Source: Anaerolineae bacterium (lineage in GTDB: Bacteria; Chloroflexota; Anaerolineae; B4-G1). Taken from it: a stretch of DNA of 25,336 nucleotides. The stretch is taken from positions 1 to 25,336 of the forward strand of contig JAUWOI010000006.1 of assembly GCA_030612185.1 (NCBI GenBank). Direction: 5' to 3'. How positions within the stretch are numbered: the stretch's first letter is position 1; each line of letters begins with the position of its first letter. The position numbers and the translations under genes were made by a program. Below, one piece after another: positions 7,544 through 15,946 of this stretch. Under the pieces are notes generated by a model, which was not told the DNA's origin, made no database searches, and saw only the letters and a program-made list of their open reading frames with translations.

Positions 7544-8744
7544 AGAACACCCGCCCTTCCGAGACGCGACTTTGGATCCAGGTCAGGCTTAGCATCACAC
7601 CGGTCAGGACGAAAGCCAACGCCGAGGCGTAGCCGAAGCGATGTCCTTCCCAGAAGTTCTTGAAAATCAGAATACTCGCCGTCATCGTGGTGCCCTGGGG
7701 GAAACCCATCGTTCGGCCTACCTTGGTCATAACGTATATGTGATTGAAGGCCCTGAAGGTGCCAAGAACCCCCATCATGACCAGGAAGTAGGTGGTTGGC
7801 GAGACGAGGGGGATTGTGATGTGACGCAGCAGTTCCCAGCGGCTGGCGCCGTCTATCCTGGCTGCCTCGTACAGTTCTTGTGGGACATTCCCCAACCCAG
7901 CCAGGTAGATGACGGCATTGTACCCGACATACACCCAGATGTTGTAAATGATCACCGCCACGAGCGCCAGGCTCGGCCCGCCTACCCAGGCCGGCACTTC
8001 AAAACCGAGCCACTGGCCAACCAGCGTGCCGATACCCGTGGCCTCGAATAACCACTGGGGCAAGTTCTCCTCCGCCACGCCGAGCGCGGTCAGTGCCAGG
8101 TTGATCAAACCCCGACGGGGCTCGAAAATCGAGGTCCACACGGCGGCGGAGGCCACCGTGACGGTCACGTAGGGCAGGAAGTACAATATGCGCCAGGTGG
8201 TCTTGCCACGGATGTCTTGGAACAGGATGTTGGCCAGGAGGAAAGAGATGACTATTTGGAGAGGCACTGTGCCGAGGGAGTAGAAGAAGGTGGTCAGCAG
8301 TGATTGGAACAAGTCCTCGTCGCCATTGGCCAACATGTCCGGAAACCCTAAGACCAGGGCCAGGCCGCCGATGATCAGCATCAGCGCGGCCAGGCCGCGC
8401 AGCAGGAACCCCTTTCCTGACGTCTCGGGCTTGATGCTGTTCCATACCATCCAGGCTCCGGCCAGCAGACCCAACCCTCCGACCACCCACAGGATGTCCC
8501 TGGGTTCGCCTAGCGCCCTCAAGTAGTTGGCAAACCCGACAAAGTCGCCTTTCCTGATGCGCCACTTGTGTACGCTGATGTAAAAGGCGTAGCCCACGGG
8601 TAGGAGGCTAAAGACAAGCAGTAGAAGTGTGCCGGGGAACAGGAAAAGATAGGCTTGTAGGGCCTCGCGGATGCGCCGGCCACGACGCCCTGCGAAGACG
8701 CCACTGTGAGGAGCGGGAATCACGGGCTGTTCAATGGTGGCCAT
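7536..8744 (-). CDS. Sugar ABC transporter permease (MalF/UgpA-like) with two extra membrane segments
   Basis: This is the first gene of the ABC operon and the partner permease of the importer. From the chosen start it has 402 residues against about 300 for the family. TM1 (about 30-57) and the KGDFVGFANYLRAL motif are normal. Residues about 84-146 then form two additional hydrophobic segments before the core resumes at QSLLTTFFYSLGTVPLQIVI. The EAA motif EAARIDGASRWELLRHITIP lies at 293-312. The ATG at 8744 was chosen because AAAGGAG stands 4-5 bp upstream; an in-frame ATG 15 bp earlier has none. The extra segments may give a topology like E. coli MalF, which has two additional N-terminal helices; this is inference. 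Confidence 0.9.
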   Translation of the reverse strand: MATIEQPVIPAPHSGVFAGRRGRRIREALQAYLFLFPGTLLLLVFSLLPVGYAFYISVHKWRIRKGDFVGFANYLRALGEPRDILWVVGGLGLLAGAWMVWNSIKPETSGKGFLLRGLAALMLIIGGLALVLGFPDMLANGDEDLFQSLLTTFFYSLGTVPLQIVISFLLANILFQDIRGKTTWRILYFLPYVTVTVASAAVWTSIFEPRRGLINLALTALGVAEENLPQWLFEATGIGTLVGQWLGFEVPAWVGGPSLALVAVIIYNIWVYVGYNAVIYLAGLGNVPQELYEAARIDGASRWELLRHITIPLVSPTTYFLVMMGVLGTFRAFNHIYVMTKVGRTMGFPQGTTMTASILIFKNFWEGHRFGYASALAFVLTGVMLSLTWIQSRVSEGRVFYG

Positions 8745-8776
8745 AATCTCCTTTCGCAAGAGGGACTACGCACGAT

Positions 8777-8804
8777 ATTATAGGTTAAAAAGGGAGACTG
8801 TCAA
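8777..8804 (-). promoter_or_regulatory. Consensus sigma-70 promoter of the ABC operon
   Basis: On the minus strand TTGACA (8804-8799), a 16-bp spacer and TATAAT (8782-8777) match both consensus hexamers perfectly. The expected start is near 8770, about 25 nt before the permease start codon. No clear operator palindrome was found over it. Confidence 0.85.
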
Positions 8805-8869
8805 GGCCGGATTGCCGGGTGTGGGAGCCCTGTCCGTTTCCGAAGTTATGGGCCGTGACCGATGCGCAG

Positions 8870-8894
8870 CAGGCCGGGCATCTCGCCCGGCCTG
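8870..8894 (-). terminator. Hairpin terminator after lepB
   Basis: A perfect 10-bp GC-rich stem (8870-8879 with 8885-8894) and a 5-nt loop lie 38 bp after the lepB stop on the minus strand. There is no T tract on that strand, so termination efficiency is uncertain, but the ABC promoter begins just downstream. Confidence 0.6.
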
Positions 8895-8932
8895 TCGTTT
8901 GTGTGGGGTAGGGCGCGGTCACGCGCTCCTTC

Positions 8933-9523
8933 TTATTCGACAAAGCCGACGTGCTCCGCAGGCCAGTACGAAAACCAGGCATGGCCTACGATGTGATCAA
9001 TGAGCACGGGCCCGAAACTGCGCGAGTCGTTGGAAGCGCCCCGGTTGTCGCCCATGACAAAGACGTACAGCGGGGGGATAGTCTGCGGGCCGTAGTTGCT
9101 TCCACCCGGATTGACTGTCCAGGTTTCGTCTATCTGCTCGCCTTCGATGTACACCTTTCCGCTGCGTACTTCGATGGTCTCCCCTGGCAGCCCCACTACC
9201 CGTTTGATCAGCATCTCTGTTTGTCCTGGTAAGTCAATCACGACGATGTCGCCGCGCCGTGGGCCATGGAAAAAGCGATACGTCACTTTCTCCACCACCA
9301 CCCGCTGGGAACTGTGCAGGTTCGGTTCCATACTCTGTCCTAACACCTGAGTGGCCTGGGCCAGGAAGAGATTGATGACCAGGGCGATGATAACTGCGGG
9401 GATGACCGTTTCGGCCACCTCGCGTAGTGCTCGCAGCAACCAGCGCAATGCCAGTGATCCGGAACTGCGGGGCTCCTGTCCGACTTCGTGTTCTTCAGTG
9501 ATCTCTTCCGCAGTATCTTCCAC
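8933..9523 (-). CDS. lepB: Signal peptidase I
   Basis: This membrane protease (S26) removes signal peptides from exported proteins at the outer face of the membrane. It has 196 residues: a charged cytosolic N-terminus, one membrane segment (about 38-56) and the catalytic domain. The nucleophile Ser64 is in GQSMEPNL and the general base Lys107 in MLIKRVVGLPGE. The late conserved box MGDNRGASNDSRSFGPV is at 157-173. The start is a GTG at 9523 with only a weak ribosome binding site. It lies 22 bp after the pnp stop on the same strand, so it is probably translated from the rpsO-pnp transcript. It may process the lipid-free exported proteins of the neighbourhood, while lipoproteins need a different peptidase. 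Confidence 0.94.
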   Translation of the reverse strand: MEDTAEEITEEHEVGQEPRSSGSLALRWLLRALREVAETVIPAVIIALVINLFLAQATQVLGQSMEPNLHSSQRVVVEKVTYRFFHGPRRGDIVVIDLPGQTEMLIKRVVGLPGETIEVRSGKVYIEGEQIDETWTVNPGGSNYGPQTIPPLYVFVMGDNRGASNDSRSFGPVLIDHIVGHAWFSYWPAEHVGFVE

Positions 9524-9545
9524 GGCAGTCTCTCAGTGTGTGCTA

Positions 9546-11714
9546 TTAGCGTCGTTGGGGCGGGCGACGGCCTCTATTGTCTCTGTTGCCCCGGCTTTCC
9601 CTGGGTCTGTCGGCCGCTTGGGCCTGCTCCAGCGTCCATCCCTCCAGCACGGCCCGACGCGAGAGGCGGATCTTCCCTTCGGGGCTGACGTCGGTCACCA
9701 TCACCATGACCTCGTCGCCGATACGTACCGCGTCCTCGACGCTGTTGACACGATAGTCGGCCAATTGCGAGATGTGCACCAATCCGTCGGTGCCGGGCAG
9801 AATCTCGACGAACGCGCCGAAGTTCGTGGTGCGCACCACGCGTCCGGTATAGATGTGTCCTATCTCGGCTTCCTCGTTCAGTTTTTCGATCATTTGCTGC
9901 GCCTTCTCTGCATCCGGGCCGCTGGTCGAGGCGATGTAGATTGTGCCGTCATCCTCGATGTCAATGCGCACGTCGCACTCCTCCTGGAGGGCACGCACCG
10001 TCTTGCCGCCTGTCCCGATGACTGCCCCCAGTTTATCGGGGTCTATGTGCAGGATGGTCATTCGGGGTGCGTAGGGCGAAAGTTCCGCCCGTGGCGTGGG
10101 GATGGTCGCTTCGATCACGTCGAGAATCTGCATGCGCGCCTGGTGGGCTTGCTCCAACGCCTCTGCCAGAATGTCGTAGGAGAGACCGGCGACTTTGATG
10201 TCCATCTGCAGGGCAGTGATCCCTGCGCGCGTACCGGCGACCTTGAAGTCCATGTCTCCGATGTGATCCTCCAGCCCCTGGATGTCGGTCAGAATCTGAT
10301 AGCGGTCATCTTCCATCATCAGGCCCATCGCGATGCCCGCGACCGGGGCCTTGATGGGCACACCGGCGTCCATGAGCGATAGCGTGCTTCCACATACGCT
10401 CGCCATTGAGGTTGAGCCATTGGAACTGACCGCCTCGCTGACGACACGCAGGGTGTAGGGGAACTCGTCACTGTCGGGGATCACTGGTAGCAGTGCCCGC
10501 TCGGCCAGTGCGCCGTGGCCGATCTCGCGTCGCTTGGGGCCGCGCATAAACCGCACTTCGCCCGTCGAATAGGGCGGGAAGTTATAGTGGTGCATGTACC
10601 GTTTGGTCTCCTCCGGCGAGAGGTCGTCCAGCCTCTGCTCCTCCCGGGGGGTGCCTAGGGTGGCGACGGAAAGCACCTGGGTCTCGCCACGGGTGAAGAG
10701 GCCGGAGCCGTGTGTCCGTGGCAGCAGTCCCACCTCGGCCGAAAGAGAGCGGATGGCCTTTGGGTCTCGCCCGTCGGCGCGAATACCTTCCTCGATCGTG
10801 CGTCGGCGGACGAGTTCGCGCTCCGCTGCATCGAAGGCTTCCCTGATTGCTTTCCTATCCCACTCATCGCCCAGATTCCCGGTCAGTTCATCCCGCAGGG
10901 TCCTCAATCGCTCGTTGAGATCTGCCTTGCTCGTTGCGCCGTAGATGGCCTCCGGCAACCGATCACCAACCTGCTGGCGGACGATTTCGAGCAACTCGTC
11001 GGGCAGGGCGTAGGGGGGATAGGCCTGCTTGGGCTTCCCCACCGCTTCCCGCATCTCGTTCTGGACGCGAATCACATCCTGTATCGCCTCGTGGCCACAG
11101 CGGAGCGCCTCGACCATCACGTCTTCACTGACCTCATTTGCCCCAGCCTCGACCATCAGCAGGGCAGCGGCGGTGCCAGCCAGCCGTAGGTCAAGAACAC
11201 TGTGTTCCATCTGAGAGATGGTTGGGCTGATGACCAATTCGCCATCTACGTGTCCCACGCGCACGGCTCCTACCGGCCCATCGAACGGGATGTCGGAGAT
11301 GGTGAGTGCTGCCGAAGCGCCGATGATGGATAGGATGTCGGACTGGTGCTCCTCGTCTTGCGAGAGGGGGGTGATGATGATCTGCACATCGTTGCGCATG
11401 TCGTGGGGGAAAAGGGGGCGGATGGGGCGATCAGTCAGCCGCATAGTAAGCGTGGACGATTCGGTAGGCCGTCCCTCGCGGCGAAAGAAGGAACCAGGGA
11501 TGCGGCCTGCCGCGTAGAGCCGCTCCTCGAAGTCCACAGTGAGGGGGAAGAAATTGATTCCCTCACGGGGAGTGCGTGACATCGTCGCCGTGACGAGCAA
11601 TACTGTGTCGCCGCAGCGAACTGTGACTGCACCGCCTGCCTGTTGGGCCAGTTTTCCGGTCTCAATGGTGACGGCCTCGTCTCCCAACGTGGCGGTAGAT
11701 TTGTAACTATTCAC
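9546..11714 (-). CDS. pnp: Polyribonucleotide nucleotidyltransferase (PNPase)
   Basis: This is a phosphorolytic 3'-5' exoribonuclease of mRNA decay. The 722 residues match the family. Two RNase PH domains (about 5-225 and 320-540) include FFRREGRPTESSTLT, the RNA-contact segment, and DIQGLEDHIGDMDFKVAGT in the second, active domain. The KH domain has the GxxG loop VIGTGGKTVRALQEEC (about 570-585), and the S1 domain runs from GHIYTGRVVRTTNFGAFVEI to about 700. A basic Arg/Gly tail ends the protein. The start is GTG with GGAGGT 7 bp upstream. It follows rpsO, as in many bacteria, with a long hairpin in the leader that could be an RNase processing or autoregulation site. Confidence 0.97.
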   Translation of the reverse strand: MNSYKSTATLGDEAVTIETGKLAQQAGGAVTVRCGDTVLLVTATMSRTPREGINFFPLTVDFEERLYAAGRIPGSFFRREGRPTESSTLTMRLTDRPIRPLFPHDMRNDVQIIITPLSQDEEHQSDILSIIGASAALTISDIPFDGPVGAVRVGHVDGELVISPTISQMEHSVLDLRLAGTAAALLMVEAGANEVSEDVMVEALRCGHEAIQDVIRVQNEMREAVGKPKQAYPPYALPDELLEIVRQQVGDRLPEAIYGATSKADLNERLRTLRDELTGNLGDEWDRKAIREAFDAAERELVRRRTIEEGIRADGRDPKAIRSLSAEVGLLPRTHGSGLFTRGETQVLSVATLGTPREEQRLDDLSPEETKRYMHHYNFPPYSTGEVRFMRGPKRREIGHGALAERALLPVIPDSDEFPYTLRVVSEAVSSNGSTSMASVCGSTLSLMDAGVPIKAPVAGIAMGLMMEDDRYQILTDIQGLEDHIGDMDFKVAGTRAGITALQMDIKVAGLSYDILAEALEQAHQARMQILDVIEATIPTPRAELSPYAPRMTILHIDPDKLGAVIGTGGKTVRALQEECDVRIDIEDDGTIYIASTSGPDAEKAQQMIEKLNEEAEIGHIYTGRVVRTTNFGAFVEILPGTDGLVHISQLADYRVNSVEDAVRIGDEVMVMVTDVSPEGKIRLSRRAVLEGWTLEQAQAADRPRESRGNRDNRGRRPPQRR

Positions 11715-11740
11715 TTTTTATACCTCCGTGTTTGAGGCCA

Positions 11741-11829
11741 GGCGCAGAGGTCAGGGACTGGGGGGTGTCTCGTAGCAGGTTGCTCGCCATTAGGCTACGA
11801 GACACCCCCCAATTCCTGGACCTGGCGCC
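11741..11829 (-). promoter_or_regulatory. Long hairpin in the pnp leader
   Basis: A perfect 17-bp stem, 11760-11776 with 11794-11810 (gctacgagacacccccc), closes a 17-nt loop. It is extended imperfectly by 19 bp on each side to 11741 and 11829 (ggcgc/gcgcc at the base). The structure ends 14 bp before the pnp ribosome binding site (11722-11727). In E. coli the pnp leader carries a comparable double-stranded RNase III site used for autoregulation. The position suggests the same role here, but that is inference. The element may also be a dispersed repeat, since agggactggggg recurs at 23776. Confidence 0.7.
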
Positions 11830-11873
11830 GGACCTCATAAGATAAGATGGTTTGTTTTTCAGAGAATACGTCA

Positions 11874-11913
11874 AACGAGTAGATGGGCATACTCTCTCCC
11901 GCATCTACTCGTT
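11874..11913 (-). terminator. Hairpin between rpsO and pnp (possible attenuator)
   Basis: A perfect 12-bp stem (aacgagtagatg at 11874-11885 with catctactcgtt at 11902-11913) closes a 16-nt loop. It lies 24 bp after the rpsO stop on the minus strand and is followed by TTTGACG, a short T run. It probably ends part of the rpsO transcripts or protects their 3' ends while some polymerase reads into pnp. Confidence 0.55.
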
Positions 11914-11936
11914 CGATTGACCTGCCTGATGTTATG

Positions 11937-12206
11937 CTACCTGCGCAGCCCGAGTCGCTGGATGATCTCCTTATAGCGTTCGGGGTCTTTGCAACTGAGA
12001 TAGGTCAAATGACGCCGGCGTTGGCCAACCATCTTGAGCAGGCCACGCCGGGAGTGCTCATCGTGCTTATGTGTCTTCAGGTGTTCCGTCAGTTGATGGA
12101 TGCGGGTGGTCAACAACGCAATCTGTACCTCCGGTGAGCCGGTATCGTTGGGCGCACGGGCGTACTCCTGGATGATGGTTTCTTTCTCATTCTTACTCAA
12201 CGGCAC
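11937..12206 (-). CDS. rpsO: 30S ribosomal protein S15
   Basis: This primary 16S rRNA-binding protein of the small subunit platform has 89 residues from the chosen start, exactly the usual S15 length. Family landmarks are [38 protein letters not shown] and [29 protein letters not shown], split here by position about 55. The GTG at 12206 was chosen because AAAGGAGG lies 5 bp upstream. The open frame continues 39 bp further to an upstream ATG with no binding site and no homology. It heads the rpsO-pnp-lepB cluster. Confidence 0.95.
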   Translation of the reverse strand: MPLSKNEKETIIQEYARAPNDTGSPEVQIALLTTRIHQLTEHLKTHKHDEHSRRGLLKMVGQRRRHLTYLSCKDPERYKEIIQRLGLRR

Positions 12207-12266
12207 CGTTTCCTCCTTTACGCACGGGCAGGGCTCAGCGTACACCCTACCCAGTCTCGCAGGGTT

Positions 12267-12295
12267 ATTTTACCACGATTCGGCCCCACGCGCAA
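12267..12295 (-). promoter_or_regulatory. Probable rpsO promoter
   Basis: On the minus strand TTGCGC (12295-12290), a 17-bp spacer and TAAAAT (12272-12267) precede rpsO by about 60 bp. The -10 box is good and the -35 moderate. Confidence 0.55.
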
Positions 12296-12309
12296 ACTGG
12301 CACAAAGCA

Positions 12310-12333
12310 ACAGTGAGCAGTCAGCAGTCAGCA
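12310..12333. repeat. Short tandem heptamer (agcagtc)n
   Basis: The motif gagcagtcagcagtcagcaa contains about three near-exact 7-bp units in the spacer between the divergent rpsO and murJ promoters. It has no coding potential. Its role is unknown. Confidence 0.6.
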
Positions 12334-12355
12334 ATTAGAGGCTGTCGGCCAATGT

Positions 12356-12384
12356 TTGTAGTTCTTCCCGAATCGCGGTAGAAT
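12356..12384 (+). promoter_or_regulatory. Possible murJ promoter
   Basis: TTGTAG (12356-12361), a 17-bp spacer and TAGAAT (12379-12384) face right, about 60 bp before the proposed murJ start. The -35 box is poor, the -10 good. Confidence 0.45.
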
Positions 12385-12444
12385 GGCGTGTTGGGGTCGA
12401 GGTTGATTGGTGATAACTTTCGCCCACAAGATGGGAGGAATGGA

Positions 12445-14040
12445 TTGGACGAAACGCAGGAAACGGCGTTCCAGCGAGAGGTGGAGGTTGCGCAGGCAGC
12501 CGGGATTATCGCACTGGGAAACATCGCCAGTCGAGTGCTGGGGGTTGTGCGCGATACGGTCAAGGCCTATCTCTTTGGTGCCGCCGGCTCACTGAGCGCC
12601 TACGAGGTGGCCGCCCTTGTCCCCACGATGATCTATGACCTCCTTGTGGGTGGGATGAGCAATGCGGCGCTGGTGCCTGTCCTCTCCGATTACACTGCCC
12701 CCGAGCGCCGCGCCGAACTGTGGCATCTATTGGGCAGACTTCTCAGCCTGGTCGTCGTTGCTCTCTCTGTCTTTGTCCTGCTGGCGGAAGTGCTGGCCCC
12801 TCAGGTCGTCTGGCTGCTGGGAGGCGGCCTGCCCCCCGATCTTCAGGCTCTGGCGACCCGACTGTTACGCATCTGCGTGCCGGCAGTGCTTTTCCTCAAT
12901 CTGGCTGGCGTCGTCTCAGGGACGCTCTACGCACTCAAGCGTTTTGCCTTCCCGGCCTTTACCGCAGCCGTCTTTAACGCGGCTGTCGTCGTCGCCGCGT
13001 TGTTGCTGAGCAAGAGATGGGGTGTGGCCAGCCTGGCGGTTGGGCTGCTGGTGGGAAGCATACTTCAGATTGCGCTCCAGTGGCCTGGCCTGCGTGATGC
13101 CCGGTGGCGCTTCGCGCTCGATCTGGGTCACCCGGCTCTACGTCGCATCATGCGCCTCTACGTCCCTATTTTCCTTGGATTGGTGGTGGATCAGTCGGCT
13201 GTGGCACTCAGTTATAACCTGGCCTCCCGCACAAGTGATCGAAGCATCAACTGGATGAGGTACTCAGCCACGCTTATCCAGTTTCCCCTGGGGCTGATCG
13301 CCACCGCCGTCTCCATCGCCATCTTGCCTACGCTCTCCCGCCAGGCGACCAGCGGACGGTCCGGCCTTTTCAAGGATACGCTGGCGCGTGGTCTGCGGCT
13401 GGTGCTGGCACTAACTATCCCGGCGACGGTCGGCCTGTGGGTGCTGGCGACTCCCATCGTCGCGCTGGTCTTCGAGCATGGGGGTTTCACTCCCGCCGAT
13501 ACACTGGCGACGGTCGCGGCGTTGCGCTGCCACTTGGTGGGGCTGATCTTCGCCGCTGTGGATCAACCGCTGATCTTCGCCTTCTATGCCCGCAAGGACA
13601 CCTGGACGCCAGCGCTGGTGGGCGTGGCGACGGTGATCTTATACGTCATTCTGGCCCTGGCCCCGATGCTCGTCGTGTCCCTTACGCTGAACGGCCTGAT
13701 CCTGGCGAACTCGCTCAAGTTGGTGGCCCACGCACTGATTATGCTCGTTCTTCTGCAACACCGCATGGGTGGCCTGTCGGGACACGGGATGTGGGGGCTT
13801 GTGTTCAGAGTGGCCGTCGCCTCGGCTGTGATGGGTGGCGCGGTCCACCTGGTGGTGGAGGGGATGGCGTGGGTTGTGCCAGCCGGATTGGTAGGCGAGG
13901 CGTTGTTGGTAGGGGGAGGTGGGCTCGCGGGGGCCGCTATCTACGGCGTGTTGGCAGTCCTTCTGCGGGTGGAGGAGGTTGGCCTGCTGGGACGGGCTTT
14001 ACTAGAGTGGGGCCGGCGCTTGACGGGGCCTGGGCAGTAG
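12445..14040 (+). CDS. murJ: Lipid II flippase MurJ (MviN family, MOP superfamily)
   Basis: This polytopic membrane protein moves lipid-linked peptidoglycan precursor to the outer face of the membrane. It has 531 residues and about 14 hydrophobic segments. The N-terminal family signature is clear: AAGIIALGNIASRVLGVVRD, then YEVAALVPTMIYDLLVGGMSNAALVPVLSDY. The middle has RTSDRSINWMRYSATLIQFPLGLIATAVSIAILPTLSR (in two blocks) and FEHGGFTPADT, all typical of MurJ. The start is a TTG at 12445 with GGGAGG 7 bp upstream. The frame is open to a GTG at 12388, which has no binding site. Its presence implies a peptidoglycan wall, which fits the sortase downstream. Confidence 0.93.
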   Translation: MDETQETAFQREVEVAQAAGIIALGNIASRVLGVVRDTVKAYLFGAAGSLSAYEVAALVPTMIYDLLVGGMSNAALVPVLSDYTAPERRAELWHLLGRLLSLVVVALSVFVLLAEVLAPQVVWLLGGGLPPDLQALATRLLRICVPAVLFLNLAGVVSGTLYALKRFAFPAFTAAVFNAAVVVAALLLSKRWGVASLAVGLLVGSILQIALQWPGLRDARWRFALDLGHPALRRIMRLYVPIFLGLVVDQSAVALSYNLASRTSDRSINWMRYSATLIQFPLGLIATAVSIAILPTLSRQATSGRSGLFKDTLARGLRLVLALTIPATVGLWVLATPIVALVFEHGGFTPADTLATVAALRCHLVGLIFAAVDQPLIFAFYARKDTWTPALVGVATVILYVILALAPMLVVSLTLNGLILANSLKLVAHALIMLVLLQHRMGGLSGHGMWGLVFRVAVASAVMGGAVHLVVEGMAWVVPAGLVGEALLVGGGGLAGAAIYGVLAVLLRVEEVGLLGRALLEWGRRLTGPGQ

Positions 14041-14048
14041 ATTATAAT
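14020..14048 (+). promoter_or_regulatory. Near-consensus promoter of the methyltransferase-sortase operon
   Basis: TTGACG (14020-14025), a 17-bp spacer and TATAAT (14043-14048) overlap the murJ stop codon. The expected start is near 14055, about 90 nt before the methyltransferase start. The leader includes a degenerate gtgaaac/gtgatgc repeat at 14056-14077. Confidence 0.75.
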
Positions 14049-14144
14049 GCCGATACGTGAAACGTGATGCGTGATATGTATATGGATGAGAGGCTGAACC
14101 GTTGCTGAGGGTTCGTAGGGGAAGATGCGTTGGGAGTGGAGCAG

Positions 14145-14936
14145 ATGCGACCGGTTTGCCCTGAGCGGTATGACGAGGCGTATTTCTTAGGTTCTTGCGA
14201 GGGGTACACAGAGTTCATCGCCAGCGAAGGAGCGCATCTTTCGCGCCGGCTGAGCCAGGCCTTTGAGGTGGCCGAGGTCATGCCCGGCATGCGGGTGCTC
14301 GACGTCGGCTGCGGGCGGGGCGAGATTCTGCGCCATTGCGCGCGACTGGGGGCGCGGGCCTGCGGGGTGGACTACGCGCCTGTGGCGTTGCGTATGGCGT
14401 GGGAAGTGGCAATGGCCGATGAGGAGACACGGGGTGTTATGGGTGTCTATCAGGCTAACGCCAAGCGGTTGTCCTTCCCCGCTGCCTGCTTTGATCGCGT
14501 GCTGATGTTTGATCTGGTCGAGCACCTTTACCCGTGGGAACTGGACCAGGCGTTGGCGGAGGCGCGGCGCGTGCTGCGGCCCAATGGCCGGCTCATCATC
14601 CACACCGCTCCCAACGTCTGGTACGACCGGTACGCTTACCCGCTCGTGCGGTTGGTGCGCACGCTGATGAGGCAGGGGGCGAGATATCCAGAAGACCCCC
14701 GCGCCATCATCCCGGCCAATCTCGACGTACACGTGAATGAACAGAGCGCGGCTAGCCTCCGGCGGGTGCTGCGGCGAGCGGGCTTTCGTGCCCAGGTGTG
14801 GCTGGACACGCCCCCGCAGAACCGGCGGGAGAGCTGGGTGTTCCAGGTTGCCCGTCACATTCTGTTCAGTTGGCCACCCTTCTGCTGGTTCTTCGAGCGA
14901 GAGGTGTTCGCGGTGGCGTGGGTGGCATTGACATGA
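14145..14936 (+). CDS. Class I SAM-dependent methyltransferase
   Basis: This 263-residue Rossmann-fold methyltransferase (Methyltransf_11/25 type) has motif I VLDVGCGRGE at 51-60, an acidic strand end GVDYAPVAL (74-82), the motif IV region VLMFDLVEHLYP (119-130) and the post-motif LRPNGRLIIHTAPN (144-157). The acceptor is unknown; small molecule, lipid or sugar are all possible, and the hydrophobic C-terminus (FSWPPFCWFFEREVFAVAWVAL) might touch the membrane. ATG at 14145 is preferred (GGGAG 8 bp upstream), but a TTG at 14130 is almost as good. The stop overlaps the sortase start by 4 bp (ATGA), so the two are translationally coupled. Confidence 0.85.
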   Translation: MRPVCPERYDEAYFLGSCEGYTEFIASEGAHLSRRLSQAFEVAEVMPGMRVLDVGCGRGEILRHCARLGARACGVDYAPVALRMAWEVAMADEETRGVMGVYQANAKRLSFPAACFDRVLMFDLVEHLYPWELDQALAEARRVLRPNGRLIIHTAPNVWYDRYAYPLVRLVRTLMRQGARYPEDPRAIIPANLDVHVNEQSAASLRRVLRRAGFRAQVWLDTPPQNRRESWVFQVARHILFSWPPFCWFFEREVFAVAWVALT

Positions 14937-15913
14937 AAGATCGTCGCACGGTTGACGAACTATCCATAGAGGAACTGGGGGAGGTCCTGCGCATCCGCAA
15001 GCGGGAGGCGCGGCTGGAGCGCATGCGCCGCTTGGGCAAGGAGGCCGAGGTAAGTGGTTTTGACCCATTGGCTCCCAGGCCGGTCGAATCCCAACCGTTG
15101 CCTTTGCCAATGGACTATCAGCGCTTCGAGGGCGCGGGGGCCACAGCGCAGTACCGCGCTCATGCGCTGGATGAACCGGTTGCCGAGGAGAAGCCCAGGC
15201 GGAAGAAACGCCGGATTCGCTGGGATTGGCTGCGCGATAAGAGCCTGTTGGTGATCGAGTTGGCCGTGCTGGCCGGGTTGATTCTGGTGCTATTCAGTTT
15301 GCAGACGACGCTGCGCGAGATCAACGAGGAGGCCAGTCAGGTCCAGCAGGCTCAACTGTCTATTCTGCCCACTCCCACGCCCACCCCTCTTATCCAGGTG
15401 GTCGTATTGCCAGGGGGCCACACGTCGCCCGATTTGCCTGGGGGTCCCGTGCCCGAGGAGATTCCCGCCCACCTGCGCGACTTGGTGGAGGCGATCACGC
15501 CGCTGCCTATGCCCACGCCGGGGCCAGAGCAGGCCATCCGCATCCAGATTCCTGTCATCGAAGTGGATGCCCCGGTCGTGGGGGGGGACGACTGGGAATC
15601 ACTCAAGCAGGGAGCCGGTCATCACGTCGGCAGTGTTAATCCAGGTGAGAGCGGCAACTGCATCATTTCGGCCCACAACGACATCTTTGGCGAGATATTC
15701 CGTGCTCTGCCGGACATTGACCTGGACGATGAGATATTTGTACATACCACCAGCCAGGTCTACCGTTACATTGTCACACAGAAGCGCATCATTGAGCCTA
15801 CAGAGGTGGGCGTGATGTATCCTACTTCCAGCCCGGTGCTGACACTCATTTCTTGTTACCCGTATGGGATTGACACGCACCGTATTGTCGTCATTGCCGA
15901 GTTACAGCCGTGA
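14933..15913 (+). CDS. Membrane-anchored sortase
   Basis: This 326-residue transpeptidase should attach or cross-link surface proteins at a sorting signal. A charged cytosolic region (1-100), rich in Arg/Lys and ending KPRRKKRRIRWDW, precedes a single membrane segment (about 104-123). A Pro/Thr linker (PTPTPTP) follows, then the sortase barrel from about 200. The catalytic His248 is in ISAHND, Cys308 in TLISCYPYG (the TLxTC-type motif) and Arg317 in DTHRIVV. The start ATG overlaps the methyltransferase stop. The long cytosolic N-terminus is unusual for sortases. No obvious LPxTG-type substrate is encoded in the window. The sortase class was not assigned. Confidence 0.9.
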   Translation: MKDRRTVDELSIEELGEVLRIRKREARLERMRRLGKEAEVSGFDPLAPRPVESQPLPLPMDYQRFEGAGATAQYRAHALDEPVAEEKPRRKKRRIRWDWLRDKSLLVIELAVLAGLILVLFSLQTTLREINEEASQVQQAQLSILPTPTPTPLIQVVVLPGGHTSPDLPGGPVPEEIPAHLRDLVEAITPLPMPTPGPEQAIRIQIPVIEVDAPVVGGDDWESLKQGAGHHVGSVNPGESGNCIISAHNDIFGEIFRALPDIDLDDEIFVHTTSQVYRYIVTQKRIIEPTEVGVMYPTSSPVLTLISCYPYGIDTHRIVVIAELQP

Positions 15914-15946
15914 GAGAGGAAGAGAAGAGGAGAGAGGAGAGAGAGT

